Origin: Yamagishiella unicocca
Taxonomy: Eukaryota; Chlorophyta; Chlorophyceae; Chlamydomonadales; Volvocaceae
Direction: 5' to 3'
NCBI GenBank assembly: GCA_003116995.1
Contig: BDSL01000085.1
Span: 186,001-250,000 of the forward strand
DNA length: 64,000 bases
Part shown: positions 43,510-56,000 of the stretch, piece by piece
Layout: the number at the start of each line of letters is the position of its first letter
Numbering within the stretch: position 1 is the stretch's first letter
Notes under the pieces: generated by a model
Databases searched by the model: none
What the model saw: the letters and a program-made list of their open reading frames with translations, nothing else
What the model was told of the DNA's origin: nothing
Position numbers and translations under genes: made by a program

Positions 43510-45422
43510 CTGCCCACCTGCTGGCAGCAGTGAGTATTGAGAGTGGGAGTCGAGTGCTGGGCTTGTACAGAGCATGATGAGGTCGGCAACGGCTGCGTCG
43601 AAGGGGAGGCGGGTAGACAGGTTCAGGGCCTCAGAAAAGGCCTAGCAGGAGGCGGGCGGCATTCTAGGGGAGCGCTGGATGGAAGCGAGGTTCTCACAAG
43701 CTCCGCGAATTGAAGACCTGTAGAGAGGGCATGGGATGCATTCTCGCCAAATGCTTTCTTGCCCGATGAAGGGACAAGACAGCTCTGACAGCATGCGACT
43801 GTTGTCTCACGTTAGGAGTCGACGGTGCTGGGGCAATGGGGAACGTTTGGGTCGTGATGTAGGGCTGGTGGCATGCTGACAGCGCCTGCTCATGCTGCTG
43901 AGGTGGATTGGTTCCAAAACTTGGTTCTAACGCATCTGCTCGGATTGTGGATTCCTCTTGGTGCCCTCCCCATAAACATGTACGATTCAGCTCACAGTGC
44001 GACTATGCTGGTCAGTTACATCAGCATTCCTCTATGAGGAACTCGCGACACAGGTGCGCTAAGAACGAACCCATTGTCCACTGCTGCACACCGAATTATA
44101 TGGTGGCAATTGAAATACACCACAACATGCAGGCGTATACCACAACACAGCGTAGTCACGACCCAATGGTTTAACGGATAGCGAACGACCCGGCGACCCT
44201 CCAGCAGTTGCATGCGTCCACGCCAGGCTCGGCTGAATCAAGCTCGAGACTAATGGAGTGCATCCGCCTGAAAACTATCGTAGATGGTTTCAAGCGTCAC
44301 TAAGCATGTAGCACAAATCAGGGAAATGCGCGGCGTTCACCATCCCAAATGTCGACGGGCGAATCCCTCCATTTCGCAGGAGGACTTCACTCGACACGGG
44401 GAGGGAGGCCGGCACTTATGCGTACAATAGGGCATGAACAGTACAGACCGAATCAGCTGTACCCAGAATGCCCAGTAGGAACCAACTCCACTCTCAGGTG
44501 CTTGTGTGTGTACCGTCACTCGCACCCACCCAACACGGGTGCGAGTGATGGTACCATCCAACCCCACCCCTCCCGACTGATCCCCTCATCCATGCAGAAC
44601 ACACTTTTCGCTCTGCGAACCACGAATCACCTGCCACCGGTACCCCGGGTGCCACACGGTCGATGCAAAACAATTCCGCCTTGCTCACTGACCGCCACAG
44701 CGCGCTGCAGCAGCACTTCAAGAATCGCACGAAGCAAGCTGTGAACTTGGCCTCTGTTGGCGACATTATACCAGGCCTTACCAACTGGCTGCCAAAAGCA
44801 AGGCAGACCCCACATACATGGCACAGACCCCACAGACCCCACCATACATGGCAGGCGGCCAGTACATACAATCAGCTGTGCCAACAAACTGTCGGCCCGG
44901 AAGCCACCATTCCGTCCTGGACCAAAGAAGCATATTTGGCCCATCACATGCTCGATGTCCAACTTGGCCTATGTTACACCTCTTTTGGCCTAACGCGCCG
45001 TTTGGCCACAGGCCCCCACACCAATCCGCAGCCCGTAAGCACTTGCAGGTGCCTCAAATGTTTTGGCCGCAACCCACCATTTGCTGCAGCAGGCTGACGT
45101 AACATGTTTTGCAACAATGCGCAGGCCTTGCAACCTTCGTTTGCCAGCAGAACACGCAGCCCTACCCACCAAGTGGAACAGGGTACTGAACATTCCCAAA
45201 CTACCATACCACACGCGTTGCGCAATCATCCTCTTCCAGCAAACCGTTGCCCTCCGTTTCCACTACCGACCAAACCTTTGGCCTTACCATGCTTTGGACC
45301 AAGCTGGCTATCCAGCCCATAACACGCGGGCGAGCATACCACCAGTAACGGAGGCCCTGGCCCGTGTTCGCCCTTTGCCACTGAGCACCGCATATGCATA
45401 ACATCCGCCTTCATCGACAACC
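43510..45422. other. Intergenic region with both neighbouring 3' UTRs
   Basis: HSP70G (+) and the Q-rich gene (-) converge here. A minus-strand TGTAA (44974-44978) is 445 nt past the Q-rich stop and probably ends that gene. No TGTAA was noticed for HSP70G. No further gene recognised. Confidence 0.5.
44974..44978 (-). terminator. TGTAA polyadenylation signal of the Q-rich gene
   Basis: TGTAA on the minus strand, 445 nt after the stop codon at 45423-45425. Confidence 0.5.
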
Positions 45423-48400
45423 TCAATGTTGCTGTGCGACCGGTGGCGACGGCATCCCCACATGGACACCTGTCCCGAGCGCCGCCATTTGCGTTGCCGT
45501 CAGCATGTAGGGCCCTGGCACCTGGCCCTGTACACCCCCCACAAACAGTAACGGCTGTTGCAGTGCCGAGAACTGCATTGGGAGGACCTGGTGACTGACT
45601 CCGCGGTGCGCTATTGCTGCCAGCCCATCTGGTACGGCCCAGCCAGATACTTGCATGGTGGACGACGAAGATGGAACCACGAAAAGGTTTATCGGCTGCT
45701 GCTGGGCCATGGTCGCACAAGCATTCGCGGGCGCAGAGCTGGTAACTGCCGACGTCACAGCCAGGGTAACCGTGTTGCCGCCGGGCTGGCCCACGCCTTC
45801 CGTGCTTGCCGGCGCAGATGCGGACGGCGCCAGCGGCTGCTGCGTGCGGCGCTCCACGTCCTGGGCTGCCTGGTCAAGCTGGAGATGTACCCGTGTTCGC
45901 AGCTCGCTGGTAGCGTTCCTGAGGGGCGCGCTGCTGCTCGCAGGTTGGGGCCCGGTCGGTCCGTCCACCTCTGCTTATTGTAGGGAGAGAAGTTGGGCAC
46001 GCGGGCGAGGAGCCAGAGGGTTCAGTGATTAACACTTGAGGAATAGCATCCCCGGCAACGCTGAAGTATCGCACAGGCTGTTACGCTGCAGGCGTGTACG
46101 AGGCCCAGCAAAAAATGGAAATCCCAGCAGGCAAGCCTAAACCAACGGTTTCACCTGCGGACTCGGCTAGCGCATTCGCCGGCATCGAAGTGGTGGGACC
46201 TTTGGTCTCATCGACTTCCTCCGTGGCAGGCAAGGCCGCAGACGAGCGGCCCACAGCCTTGCTCTTCAGGGGCGGTGGGGTAGGATTACACACACAATGT
46301 CAGGCGGTCCGAAAGCAGCAAGCCACGAAATCGCCGGATGGTGAACCAAAGCTTGGACCACACCAGGATTACAGCAAGACGTCGTTTGTAAAGTAACAAG
46401 GGCCTCGAAGGATGCCTTCCGGCGCCATGCCGAGGTGCGCTGTGTCGGCACTTGCAAACTCCAACGCTGCATTCAGGAACTCACCTCAGCCTTGCGGGGC
46501 TCCGCAGCGTTCCGCGGGGACGGCATCCCGCTGCCTGTGCGCGTGAGCGTGTTGTCGCCGCCAGTGCGATGGTGCTGTGAAAGCGGCGGTCCCTGCGCTG
46601 CTGCGTGCGGCGAAGGTGCGCGGCAGTCGGCGTCCGCCTCGTCCTGCTCGCCGCCGCACTTGTCTCCAAGTTTTGCCACCGCTGCTACTAATGCCTCCAG
46701 ACCGCCTCCTCCCTTATCGTACGATTTGAAGGCACCCGAGCTACTGCCAAGGCGAATATCACCTGCTGCAGGACAGATTGACCACTCTTTGTCGGCATGA
46801 AATTGAAGCATGCAGCCAACGAGCCACCTCCTTGGCCGTGAACCAGTTATCCCTCAAACCCGTCGATCAGCTGGTGCCTCACGATCTACCAGACACTTTC
46901 AGGACAGCTATTATGTTGGTGCATAGACGCTTCGCTTGTCGCCTCGACTTCACCTCAAGGACTCACCTTGCTTGCCGGCTGAGTCCTTGCTGGCCTCTTT
47001 GCTGGCATGCGCCTTCAGGTTCAACAAGTCCGTGATCACTGTGGGCTTCACAATGCTCGGTGCACCCGACCCGGCGGCGCCTGCATTGCCAGGGGCCGCA
47101 ACGCCTGGTCCACCAGCGTGGCTGCCCACTTGCATGTGAGACTGCTGGCTGTGCTGGGGTTGGGGCTGCTGAGCGGACGTCGCAACAATCATCGCATGCG
47201 ATTGGGTATGCTGGGAGCCCGCAGGCGCTTGCTGGACCGTCGCGTGGGATGTCTGGGGGGCTTGCATCATGCCACCAGACATCTGGCCGGACACCTGTGC
47301 AGCGGCGCTCGGCGGCGGTTGCCCCTGTAGGCCGCCTGGCGTGGCGCCTTCAGAGGGGTATTACCGTGGGGCGTGAAGTTATTATTTACGGATAGGCACA
47401 AAGAACCCAGCGCACGCTGATGAGCCGCTGCAAAGGCGCAACTTTAAGGCTGCATACGACGTGCATGTGAGATGCCCACATCCCTGCAACTTGCGGATAA
47501 CGTACCGTCATTCTTGCATTACATCGATTGCTAAGCAACGAGACGAGACGAGATCTAGTAACGAGGTTGGTGCAATAACACCAACCAGACAAGGCCGGAT
47601 ACATGCGAAAGACCTGAGCTTCCAAGGGGATCTACCCCAGCGAGACCCACAAAAAGCAACATGGCGCGTCTGACACCCGCATACCTGTCACGGACTGCTG
47701 CTGCTGCGCCGGCGCCTTGGGCCATGCCGGGCCGACGATCGCCGGGCTGCCGTGGTGCATGGCTTGTACCATCTGCCCGCCCTGCGTCCCTGCCCCTTGC
47801 GACAGGAGACTCATGTTGACTCCATTCAAGGCTAGCCTCTTTAGCTGCGCAGCGGCATCCATGCCCGCTGGCGCCGATGCAGCCGCCGGTGCCCCGGGCT
47901 GAGCTGGCGCAACAGACAGTAATCCTCCTGATGCCTGGTTCTGGTGGCCTGGCTGCACGTGGTACCCCGCACCTAAGCCAGCCATGTGCGCCGGTCCAAC
48001 CATAACTCCAGCGCTGGGCGCAAAGTTGTCAACTATGCGCTTGACCATGTCGTGGTTGATCTGCAGGTTGCCGAATTTATCCGACGGAGTGGTGTTGCGC
48101 CTGGAATCAGCCTCCTGCAGCACGGTGAGCGCGATATGCCACAACTCCAACTCGCTGTAGTCGGCAAGGTTAGCCAGGTCGATGACGTTCGACCCCGCTT
48201 TCCGCCGACGCTTAACAGCTGGACCTGGCGGCCCCTGGTAGTAGGACAACGGTGCAGCAGCGCCGGCAGACGTTGCAGCCGTGAACATGGGCTGCACGAA
48301 GCTGGATTGCGCATAGACCGGAAGGCTATTAGGAATGGCGCAAGGCTGCTGTTGTACGGGCTGCTACATGGGAGAAGAAAGCAAGCGGAGGGGTTGGTAA

Positions 48401-50078
48401 GGGAGCGAACACCGTAGTGGCCTACATTAGCATACATGGGCTTTGTGATTGTTGAAAGCAGCAGTTTGATAGCGGATTTAGTGCCAGTGGGCGTCGCTAC
48501 TTTACCTACAATATGATCCATGAACTCACTGGCCTAGGGGCTTGGCATGTTCAGACATGCAGCCTATACCCACAAGCATGACGGGGCCATGACAACGCGA
48601 AGCAAGAAGATGATCATACGCGTACCTGAGGCGCCACCTCGCCTAAAACGTTTGCAACTGGCCGCTTCGCCGTCGGGTTGGCCTCCTTGCCGGTTGGCAG
48701 TGTAGTCTCTGCTGCCAACAATGGGATCACGCCCGGTACAATCGATGGAAGGGGCGCGCCAGCATCTACTGACATGAGGGCCAGCGGCACGGCAGCCAGC
48801 TGAACTGCCCTTGGCAGCGGCGCAGGTATCTGGCCAGTCTCCTCATACTTCTTCTGGATCTCACGCACGGCTTCCTTACGTAGCGGCAACGGCCATGCCG
48901 ACGGGCAGAGACCTGCATAGCACACGCGCAAGACGGAGGGCAAACAGTGTATGTAATAGTGTATGTTGGGTTTTGGCCTTGTTAGGATGTTTGCACGAAC
49001 GGGCTGGGGGTAACACCAGGTCGCGCAACCCGCTATATGTATCCATCAACCCAATCGAGACGGTTTTGCATATATGGCTTGAACCACGATGAGTGAACGA
49101 CCGAATTGTGACGCGAGCAGATACCGGTAATACCAAGCATACGTTTCCAAAGCTCTTGGAGCATTTGGCGTTAAAGGTGATGGTAGTAAATGGATTTGCT
49201 GTTGCAGATACTTACGTAACTTTTCGAGCTCCTCGTTGAGCGTCTCCCAACTGCGCCCCGGCAGGCGTCGTGCGCAGCGTAGAGCCTGGTCAGAAGAAAT
49301 TACGGATCCAGTTGCCCACGTAAAAAGCACTGCATGCGGCGAGTTGAAAAATTCTGTGTGAGGTGTAAAGTTTTCGACGCATGGCAAGCGCAGCACGCGT
49401 TGCAGCACGCTTACGGCTAAGGTAGGCAGCCCATCCATTTCCCAGGCCCCATTCTGGATACGGCGGTGCTTCATCTGAGGAATCATTGCTGCGGCCAAGC
49501 ACTTTGTTAAGGTAGTCCTTGATGTGCTCCTCCTTAACGCGGTTACCGCCTCCGCCCTCGTCAGGGACGGTCAGGAAATGGCTTGACTCCGGCATGAGCT
49601 TAACAAGGATACGTACAAGCTGTCGCATTTCATCCATAGGGCCACGCCGCGCCGCCTTGCTATTCTTGTGCTCAGCCTTGCACACTGACGGATGCCGGGT
49701 CGGAGCGGTCAGAAAGGTACTTCCACCATCTAGGACGTAGTTATTATGCTGAGAAAATACCGGCAGTGTCCCAGATGCTATGCGGCCCATGAGAGGCGCC
49801 GTCTGAGCCGTTTGAATCGGAAATGTCGAGGTCTGGGGCGGCATGACCAGGTCTGGGGGTGCCGGCAGCTGCAAGCCAACTCCCTGGCCCATGTTATCGA
49901 GCTGGGAGTCGGCAAGAAACATCGATGCCTGCTGACTGAAGGACTGCTGCGACCCCTCATGCTGCGACGACAAACCACGCCACGCTGTGCCCGGTAGCGA
50001 CGCAGCATCAGGAGGAGACAGATTCGTCAATACCGGCGGCGCTAGAGTCTGAGCTAAATCTTGATCCTCGGAGCTCAT
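45423..50078 (-). CDS. Gln/Pro/Ala-rich protein, probably nuclear; family not recognised
   Basis: Eight exons in coding order: 50078-49415, 49329-49216, 48912-48626, 48363-47685, 47335-46967, 46762-46485, 46263-46155 and 45970-45423 (TGA). Every phase closes, giving 1,015 aa. The N-terminal third is Ser/Gln-rich, then comes an apparently folded part (about 140-330): MRQLVRILVKLMPESSHFL, NRVKEEHIKDYLNKVLG, ALRCARRLPGRSWETLNEEL and KEAVREIQKKYEETGQ. A monopartite KRRRK nuclear signal (about 385) precedes a helical block (IDLANLADYSELELWHIAL). The remainder is Gln/Ala/Gly-rich. Composition suggests a transcription co-regulator (inference only); I see no known DNA-binding domain. Confidence 0.75.
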
Positions 50079-51250
50079 TCCTCATAACCGTGAGAGGAGA
50101 CTGCCTTGCATGCCCTCTCTCTTCTCCAAGCAGGAATTCGTGGCATGCATCAGGCATGCGTAGCGACACGGTACGTACTGGCAAGAAGGTTGATGGTGTA
50201 AACAAAAGAGATGTGCTCCGCATGGGGCCGCAGGCGCAGCACGTCTTTTACACCGTGTCCAGTGCACAACACTTGTACGGAGACTTTCATCTTTGCACCG
50301 AATGGCAAGTCAGGATACTATTCTGGCTACAATAGACCCACACAATGACCCAATGTTATTGCCACGCTGACGTTACTTTGCGTAAAGGGGCTTTCAACAT
50401 GTTAAGGTCTGGGTCGCCGACGCAGTAGGTTGCACCAAAGGTTCCAGGCTGAATCGTTTGCTTTGCATAAAGCTCTGACGGCTGGCTGTTGAACCAAGGA
50501 GTAAGCAGGCAAACTCCGGTGCCAGAGGATGCCAATGCCAACTCCGGCCAGAAGTGTCGTCAACTAATATGAAATAAGTGGACCATGAAAAATACGGTGT
50601 CCTCTTAGTTTAGTTGGCCGAAAGGTGTGCAAGTGGCAAATGGGCGTATGTAGTGGCTAAACAATTTGAAGCCTGAAACAAAAGTGCAGGGAAGCGCAGT
50701 CTGCTACCGAAAGATTTCACGAGGATGGTGGAGGGGGGGGTTGTGTGTGCCTGCCACATGGGCAGCCGCATCACTGGCAGATGGGGTGCCACCTACAACA
50801 TCCTCAGCATCCATATCCCCCATCCGGCAGACCATCTGTGCCCCATGGCACCAGGGAGATGTCTCACCCCGCCCCATAGCAGGCAAAATGACCTGCGGGC
50901 ACCAGGACAACACTAGTGGTGTCCTGATGTCCTCAGTTCGCCCTGTTGTGAAGGGGTGTGGCGTCACAGGTAGCAATACACATTATGTAACCTGAAAGAG
51001 TGCCACAAGCATGCCAAGGTTGTCTCATCCTGTTTGCAGGTGAAGATGCTTGCGACCGGGAGGGCTTGGAGCACTTGGAGGTGTTAGGTACATTAGATTA
51101 GGTTACGTTACATGTAGTATTGGCTCTCACCAGTAACATGTAAGTGTCTGCCCATAATGGAACTTCCATACAACTTATGTACAGCTCCACATTGTGGTAC
51201 AGCTCTGGATGGGTCTGCACCCTGGGCCTGGGTGCCTAAATGTATGGAAT
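50079..51250. other. Upstream region of the Q-rich gene
   Basis: No gene recognised. It should contain the promoter and 5' UTR of the minus-strand gene starting at 50078. Several open frames of 60-110 codons show no motif. Confidence 0.4.
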
Positions 51251-52990
51251 CAAAGTGCCTGGATGCCTGAACTGGTGAAATTAAAATTGACAGATGAAAC
51301 TATGATGAACTCATAAATACTAAGCTAATAAACTTGACAAAGTGATAAAGTGATGAAGTAATTAAATTGACTGATAAATAACTAACTAACCAACTAACTA
51401 AATAACTAACTAAATAACTAACTAAATAACTAGTAACTAACTAACTAACTGACCCAACTAACTAACTAACTAACCAACCAACCAACCAACCAACCAACCA
51501 ACCAACCATCCAACCAACCAACCAACCAACCAACCAACCAACCAACCAACGCCACCCACCCACCCACCAACCAACCACCAACCAACCAACCAACCAACCA
51601 ACCAACCAACCAACCAACCAACCAACCAACCAACCAACCAGCTGATTAACTAACTAACTGTCATGGCAACAACAAGTAACAACAAGTAACACAACACAAT
51701 GATTAGTTGCCCAACTGTCTGACTGCCCAACTGTTGAACTGTTGAACTATTGAACTTTGAACTATTAAACTACTGTGGCAACTATCTAACTGCCTAACTG
51801 GAACGGTTGAACTGTTGGACTGTGACTGTTGGAGTGTTGGATTGTCTGACTCTCGGATGTTGAATTGATGAACTAATTAAGCACCTAATTATGAACTAAT
51901 TAAGCAACTAATTGAGTGACTGTATATTGAAGTGACTACATGACTAATAGTTGGTGGATTGTCTAATAAGCAACATTTGAGTGGTTGGATATTTGACATA
52001 ATTTATTTTTTAAATTTATTATTTTAAATGGCTTTTGTGGCTGATTGACTGATTGCCTGATTGATTGATGGCTGACTGACTTTTTGAAGACTAAGCCTTG
52101 TTAGGTTATTGACTGATCAGGTTGAGCACTTGAGCACTGAGACTAAATGAATGACTAAGTTTGCCACTGTCTGACTGACCCTGAATGTGTGTCCAAGTGT
52201 TTGATTGACTTATATTGGCAAGGTGACTGAATGACTGACTGGCAGTTGCATCAAGTTGCATCATATTTATTTAAACAACTAACTAACTCATTAGTTGGTC
52301 AACTGACTTTAATTGAATCTGACTATCTGATAATCGACCAAAAATTGCCTAACTGTTTTGGTCTAATTGTACTGGTCTAACTGTAATGAGACGAATCTGA
52401 CTAACTGATCTGACTAACTGATAATCGACCAAAAATTGCCTAACTGGTTAGGTCTAACTGTAATGAGATTAACTAACTAAGTAGATGACTAACTGATGGA
52501 TGACTGATGTCTACCAACTGAATTGGGTGATGGTATTACTGAGGTCTACCAACTGAATTGGTTGATTATGCAACTGAATTGGTTGATTAGGTGATGGATG
52601 ACATCTATCGATGATATCTTACTTACTGACTAAGTAGATGACTAACTAACTGATGGATGACTGATGTCTACCAACTGAATTGGTTGATTAGGTGATGTAT
52701 TACTCATATGCAACTGAATTGGTTGATTAGGTGATGGATGACTGATGTCTATCAACTGAATTGGTTGGTTGGTTGGTTGGTTGGTTGGTTGGTGACTAAG
52801 TAGATAATCAACATAAGTAGATAATCAACTAACTGAAGGGGTGACTGAAGGGGTGACTGAAGGGGTGACTGAAGGGGTGACTGATGAACTGGATAGTTGA
52901 CACACTGATCATGTCTTACAAAACAACTGAACATGGCTTTTATGGCTTTTATTGAATTACTCATAACTGACTAATAACCAAATAATTGAC
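51250..52990. repeat. AT-rich tetranucleotide and minisatellite region
   Basis: About 1.7 kb built from aact, aacc, ttga and ctga words. It includes an almost pure (AACC)n tract at 51471-51640, (AACT)n-like tracts at 51380-51470, two copies of a ctaactgataatcgaccaaaaattgcctaactg block (52320-52445), several copies of atgtctaccaactgaattggttgatt (52500-52770), and four 12-bp gaaggggtgact units (52835-52882). Composition differs sharply from both flanking genes. No protein-coding content. Confidence 0.9.
52916..52920 (-). terminator. TGTAA polyadenylation signal of the OPR-like gene
   Basis: Minus-strand TGTAA about 170 nt after the stop at 53089-53091. Another TGTAA overlaps the stop itself. 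Confidence 0.45.
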
Positions 52991-53088
52991 TAACCTGGAC
53001 CCTGGACTAACTGGCTGTATGGCTTTCGCAGGCCCCCAGGTATGTTCTAAGGCAGCCGAGCATAGGTGCTCAATATGCAACTGCACTT

Positions 53089-56000
53089 TTACACTGGCAC
53101 TAGTTTGTCCCAGCTGTCAAGCAGCGCTGGAGTAATAGGCCCTGCAACCGGCAGGCGCTCAGCCACCATTGTAAACAAAACGTCCAATGAGGACCTGTTG
53201 GCACGGTTGGGTGTAGCTCGGCGCATATCTGCAAGGCAAATCAGGACGCGTGCAACATCTGCAGCTCTTGCACTGGCAGTAGCCATTGTTGCTGTGCCAG
53301 CTCCGGGCCCCCCTGCCACTCCCTCAGCTGCAGCGATCAAATGTTTCGACATGAGCTGCAGAAGGGCTGTGAGATGCTGCTGCTTGACAGGCACGTCTAG
53401 AATGCTGAGGGCAGAGAGGCCATCAACAAGCGTGGTGACACCGGTGCACGGGTGGAGGAGCTCGGGCAGGCAGCACCAGAAGGCCTCCACCATTGACATG
53501 AGCCAATCTGCTGAAGGCTGCACTTCTAGGGCTGCCAGCGCCGCCAGCACCTGCGCACGCAGCACTGCAGGCAGCTCCACGTGCCTGCACGGGAATGGTA
53601 CAGTTTGAGTGTGCACCTTATGGTGGCGAGGGGCGGCTGCATAACAGTTGAGGCAAGGCGACGCGACTGGACAGCACAGGTAGTGACAGTGCAGCATCTG
53701 ACTAAGCACAGATAGTGGCTAAGCGCTGATACATGGTGATGCCGCTGTTTTTCGAAAGCAAGTAACGCTACCAGTACTTTGTTGGTGTGGTCATATCGGC
53801 AAGAGCACACCCATTGTGGTGACAGGGAAAGCATGGAACACCCATCTCTGCTTCCATCCAAGCCGCCAAGGCTGTCCACCACATGCGGCAATCCTCAACC
53901 AAAACCCACCCTAGCCAGCAGCGTGCACTTTACACCACAAGATGCCTTGCGACTCCTCTACCTTCACTAGCCTTGATCTTGTGGGAAATTAACACCTCGC
54001 TGCCATCCATCAGCCTCTTGTCACCCGGTCGCCTACCTGCCGTGCAGCGCTGCCAGTGCGGTATCCAGCCACCCATCCGGCGGCCGTACTCGCATGTCCG
54101 CCAGGGCGGCCAGCAGGGCAGCCACGCTGACGGCCGACGCCGCACCCCCAGGTTCGGCTGGCTGTCGAGTAGCCGCCAGCAGCTGCGATGCCCACTCACG
54201 TCCCGGCTGGTGGCCCAGGCGCTGCAGAGCAAGCGCCAGCGCAATGCCCTCCTGCAGCCATGAGATCGAGGCAGCAGGGACCACGAAATATGGGGCCATG
54301 CGTCAGGACAACTCACACACGGCGTCATCGATTCGGGCGAGTTGCCATCGCCCGAAAAGTCCCCCGAAAAGGCAGCACAACAATATGGTCCCCTAGCGTA
54401 CGGTAGTCCTGTTCGCGTTTCCTTTGTGCGTCTGAGGGTCGCCCTTCCGCCCTTCCCTTGTAACTGCCGCCCGAACCAAACTCCAGCTGCTATTGCGGCT
54501 TCTGCTGCTGCTGCTGCTCCGTCTGGAACGAAGTCCCTGGGCTCCTCGCCTCACCTCCGGCTGGCAGGTGCGCAGCAGTGGCAGGCTCGCCGCCTCCGCA
54601 GCGGCCAACCAGCTGGGCCCCGGAGCCAGGTCCAGAGTGAGGGTGACGACCAGCAGCTGCAGCAACTCGTCGAGCTCCAGCTCCGGAACCAGCCCGCTGC
54701 CGACGCTGCTGCTGCTGCTATTGCCGTCATTGTCCCCGTTGGCTCCCCCTGGAGCTGCAGCTCCCGCTGGCCGTCCTTCTGGCTCCTCTCGTGCGGCAGC
54801 GTTCGCGGCCGTGGGTATGTTGGATTCGGGGGTTTCGGAGGACCCACTCTGCGGCTCCGGAGCTCGCTGCGCGGCGGCCGCACCGGCCTGGAAGAAGGCC
54901 CCCCGGGTAGCCTGGAGGTACGACTCGCCCCACTCGGCCAACGGCGGCGCCCGCCACGTGATCGCCGCTCTGCCCGCCTCCAGCAACTGACGCCGCTGCG
55001 ACAGCGCCCCGGCCCCCAAGAGCATGGCCCCCGTCTGGGCGAGCATCAGCACCGACACCCACTCGACCGGCGGCTCCACCGCCGCCGTCGTCCCTGGGTG
55101 TTGCCCGGGACCCAGCGCGGCCCCTTCCGGGCCGCCAGACGAGGCCGCGCCGTCCCACTTCGCGGCACGGTGGCCCCCCAACAACTCAACGCACCGCACC
55201 GCCAGATGCCCCGCCCATGGCGACACTCCCTCGGGCAGCGGCCCCGGAAGCGTGCCGCTGCGCAGCACCGCCCAGAGCATGAATCGCTGCAGGCGGGGCA
55301 TGGCGTCCGGGTCGCCGCCGTCGCCGTCGAACAGCGGGAAGGCGAGGTCCATCAGCTCCTCAGCCACCACTTCGTCGGGTGCCGCGATGGAAGGGTCGAG
55401 GAAGGGGACCTGCTCGGTCCAGTACCGCCAGAAGGGCCCGACCCGCGGGTCGTTGGTTTTCTCGCGGAACTCCGCCTTAAGGCGCTCCACCATTTCCAGG
55501 TCGTGACGGCGGGCCTGTGGTGAAAGCAACCGTCAAGATGTGAGGGTGCATGGACACGTGCATGCGAGTGCCGGGTTGCGTGTGCCGGGTTGCGTGTGCT
55601 GGGTTGCGTGTGCTGGAGAGGTGGTGCGGACAAGAGGACGCGGTGCGGCCGTGCGGTTGACAGGGTCGCCGGTGCGCAGGCAGGCGTTCAAGCCCCCACC
55701 ACGGTCAGTGTTGCGTGGGATATGGTGCTTCACCGGGTGTCCATGTATGCGCGGTAGGCGACCCGGAGCTGTTTCTCAAGCTCACTCGGGACTCACCCGC
55801 CGTGTAACCGCGCCCGACATCAGCATCGCGTCATTCGCCAGCTGCGCGGCACTGACTCGCCAGAACGCCTCCAGGAAGACCTCCCTCGCGGGCTGACCTG
55901 GTCCGGAGCCGGCATCGCCTCCTGCTCCTGCGCCCTCCGCACCTCCAAGCCCCTGGCTGACCGCCCCGCCGCTTCCATTTCCACCGCTTACACTTCCGCC

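Noticed and set aside
42891..43589. Minus-strand 232-codon frame opposite the HSP70G tail
   Set aside because: It is the complement of the Lys/Glu repeats (Ser/Phe/Leu repeats) and the plus strand is the spliced chaperone frame.
51471..51640. Telomere-like repeat
   Set aside because: The unit is AACC/GGTT; volvocine telomeres use a TTTAGGG/TTTTAGGG type. No such units were seen.
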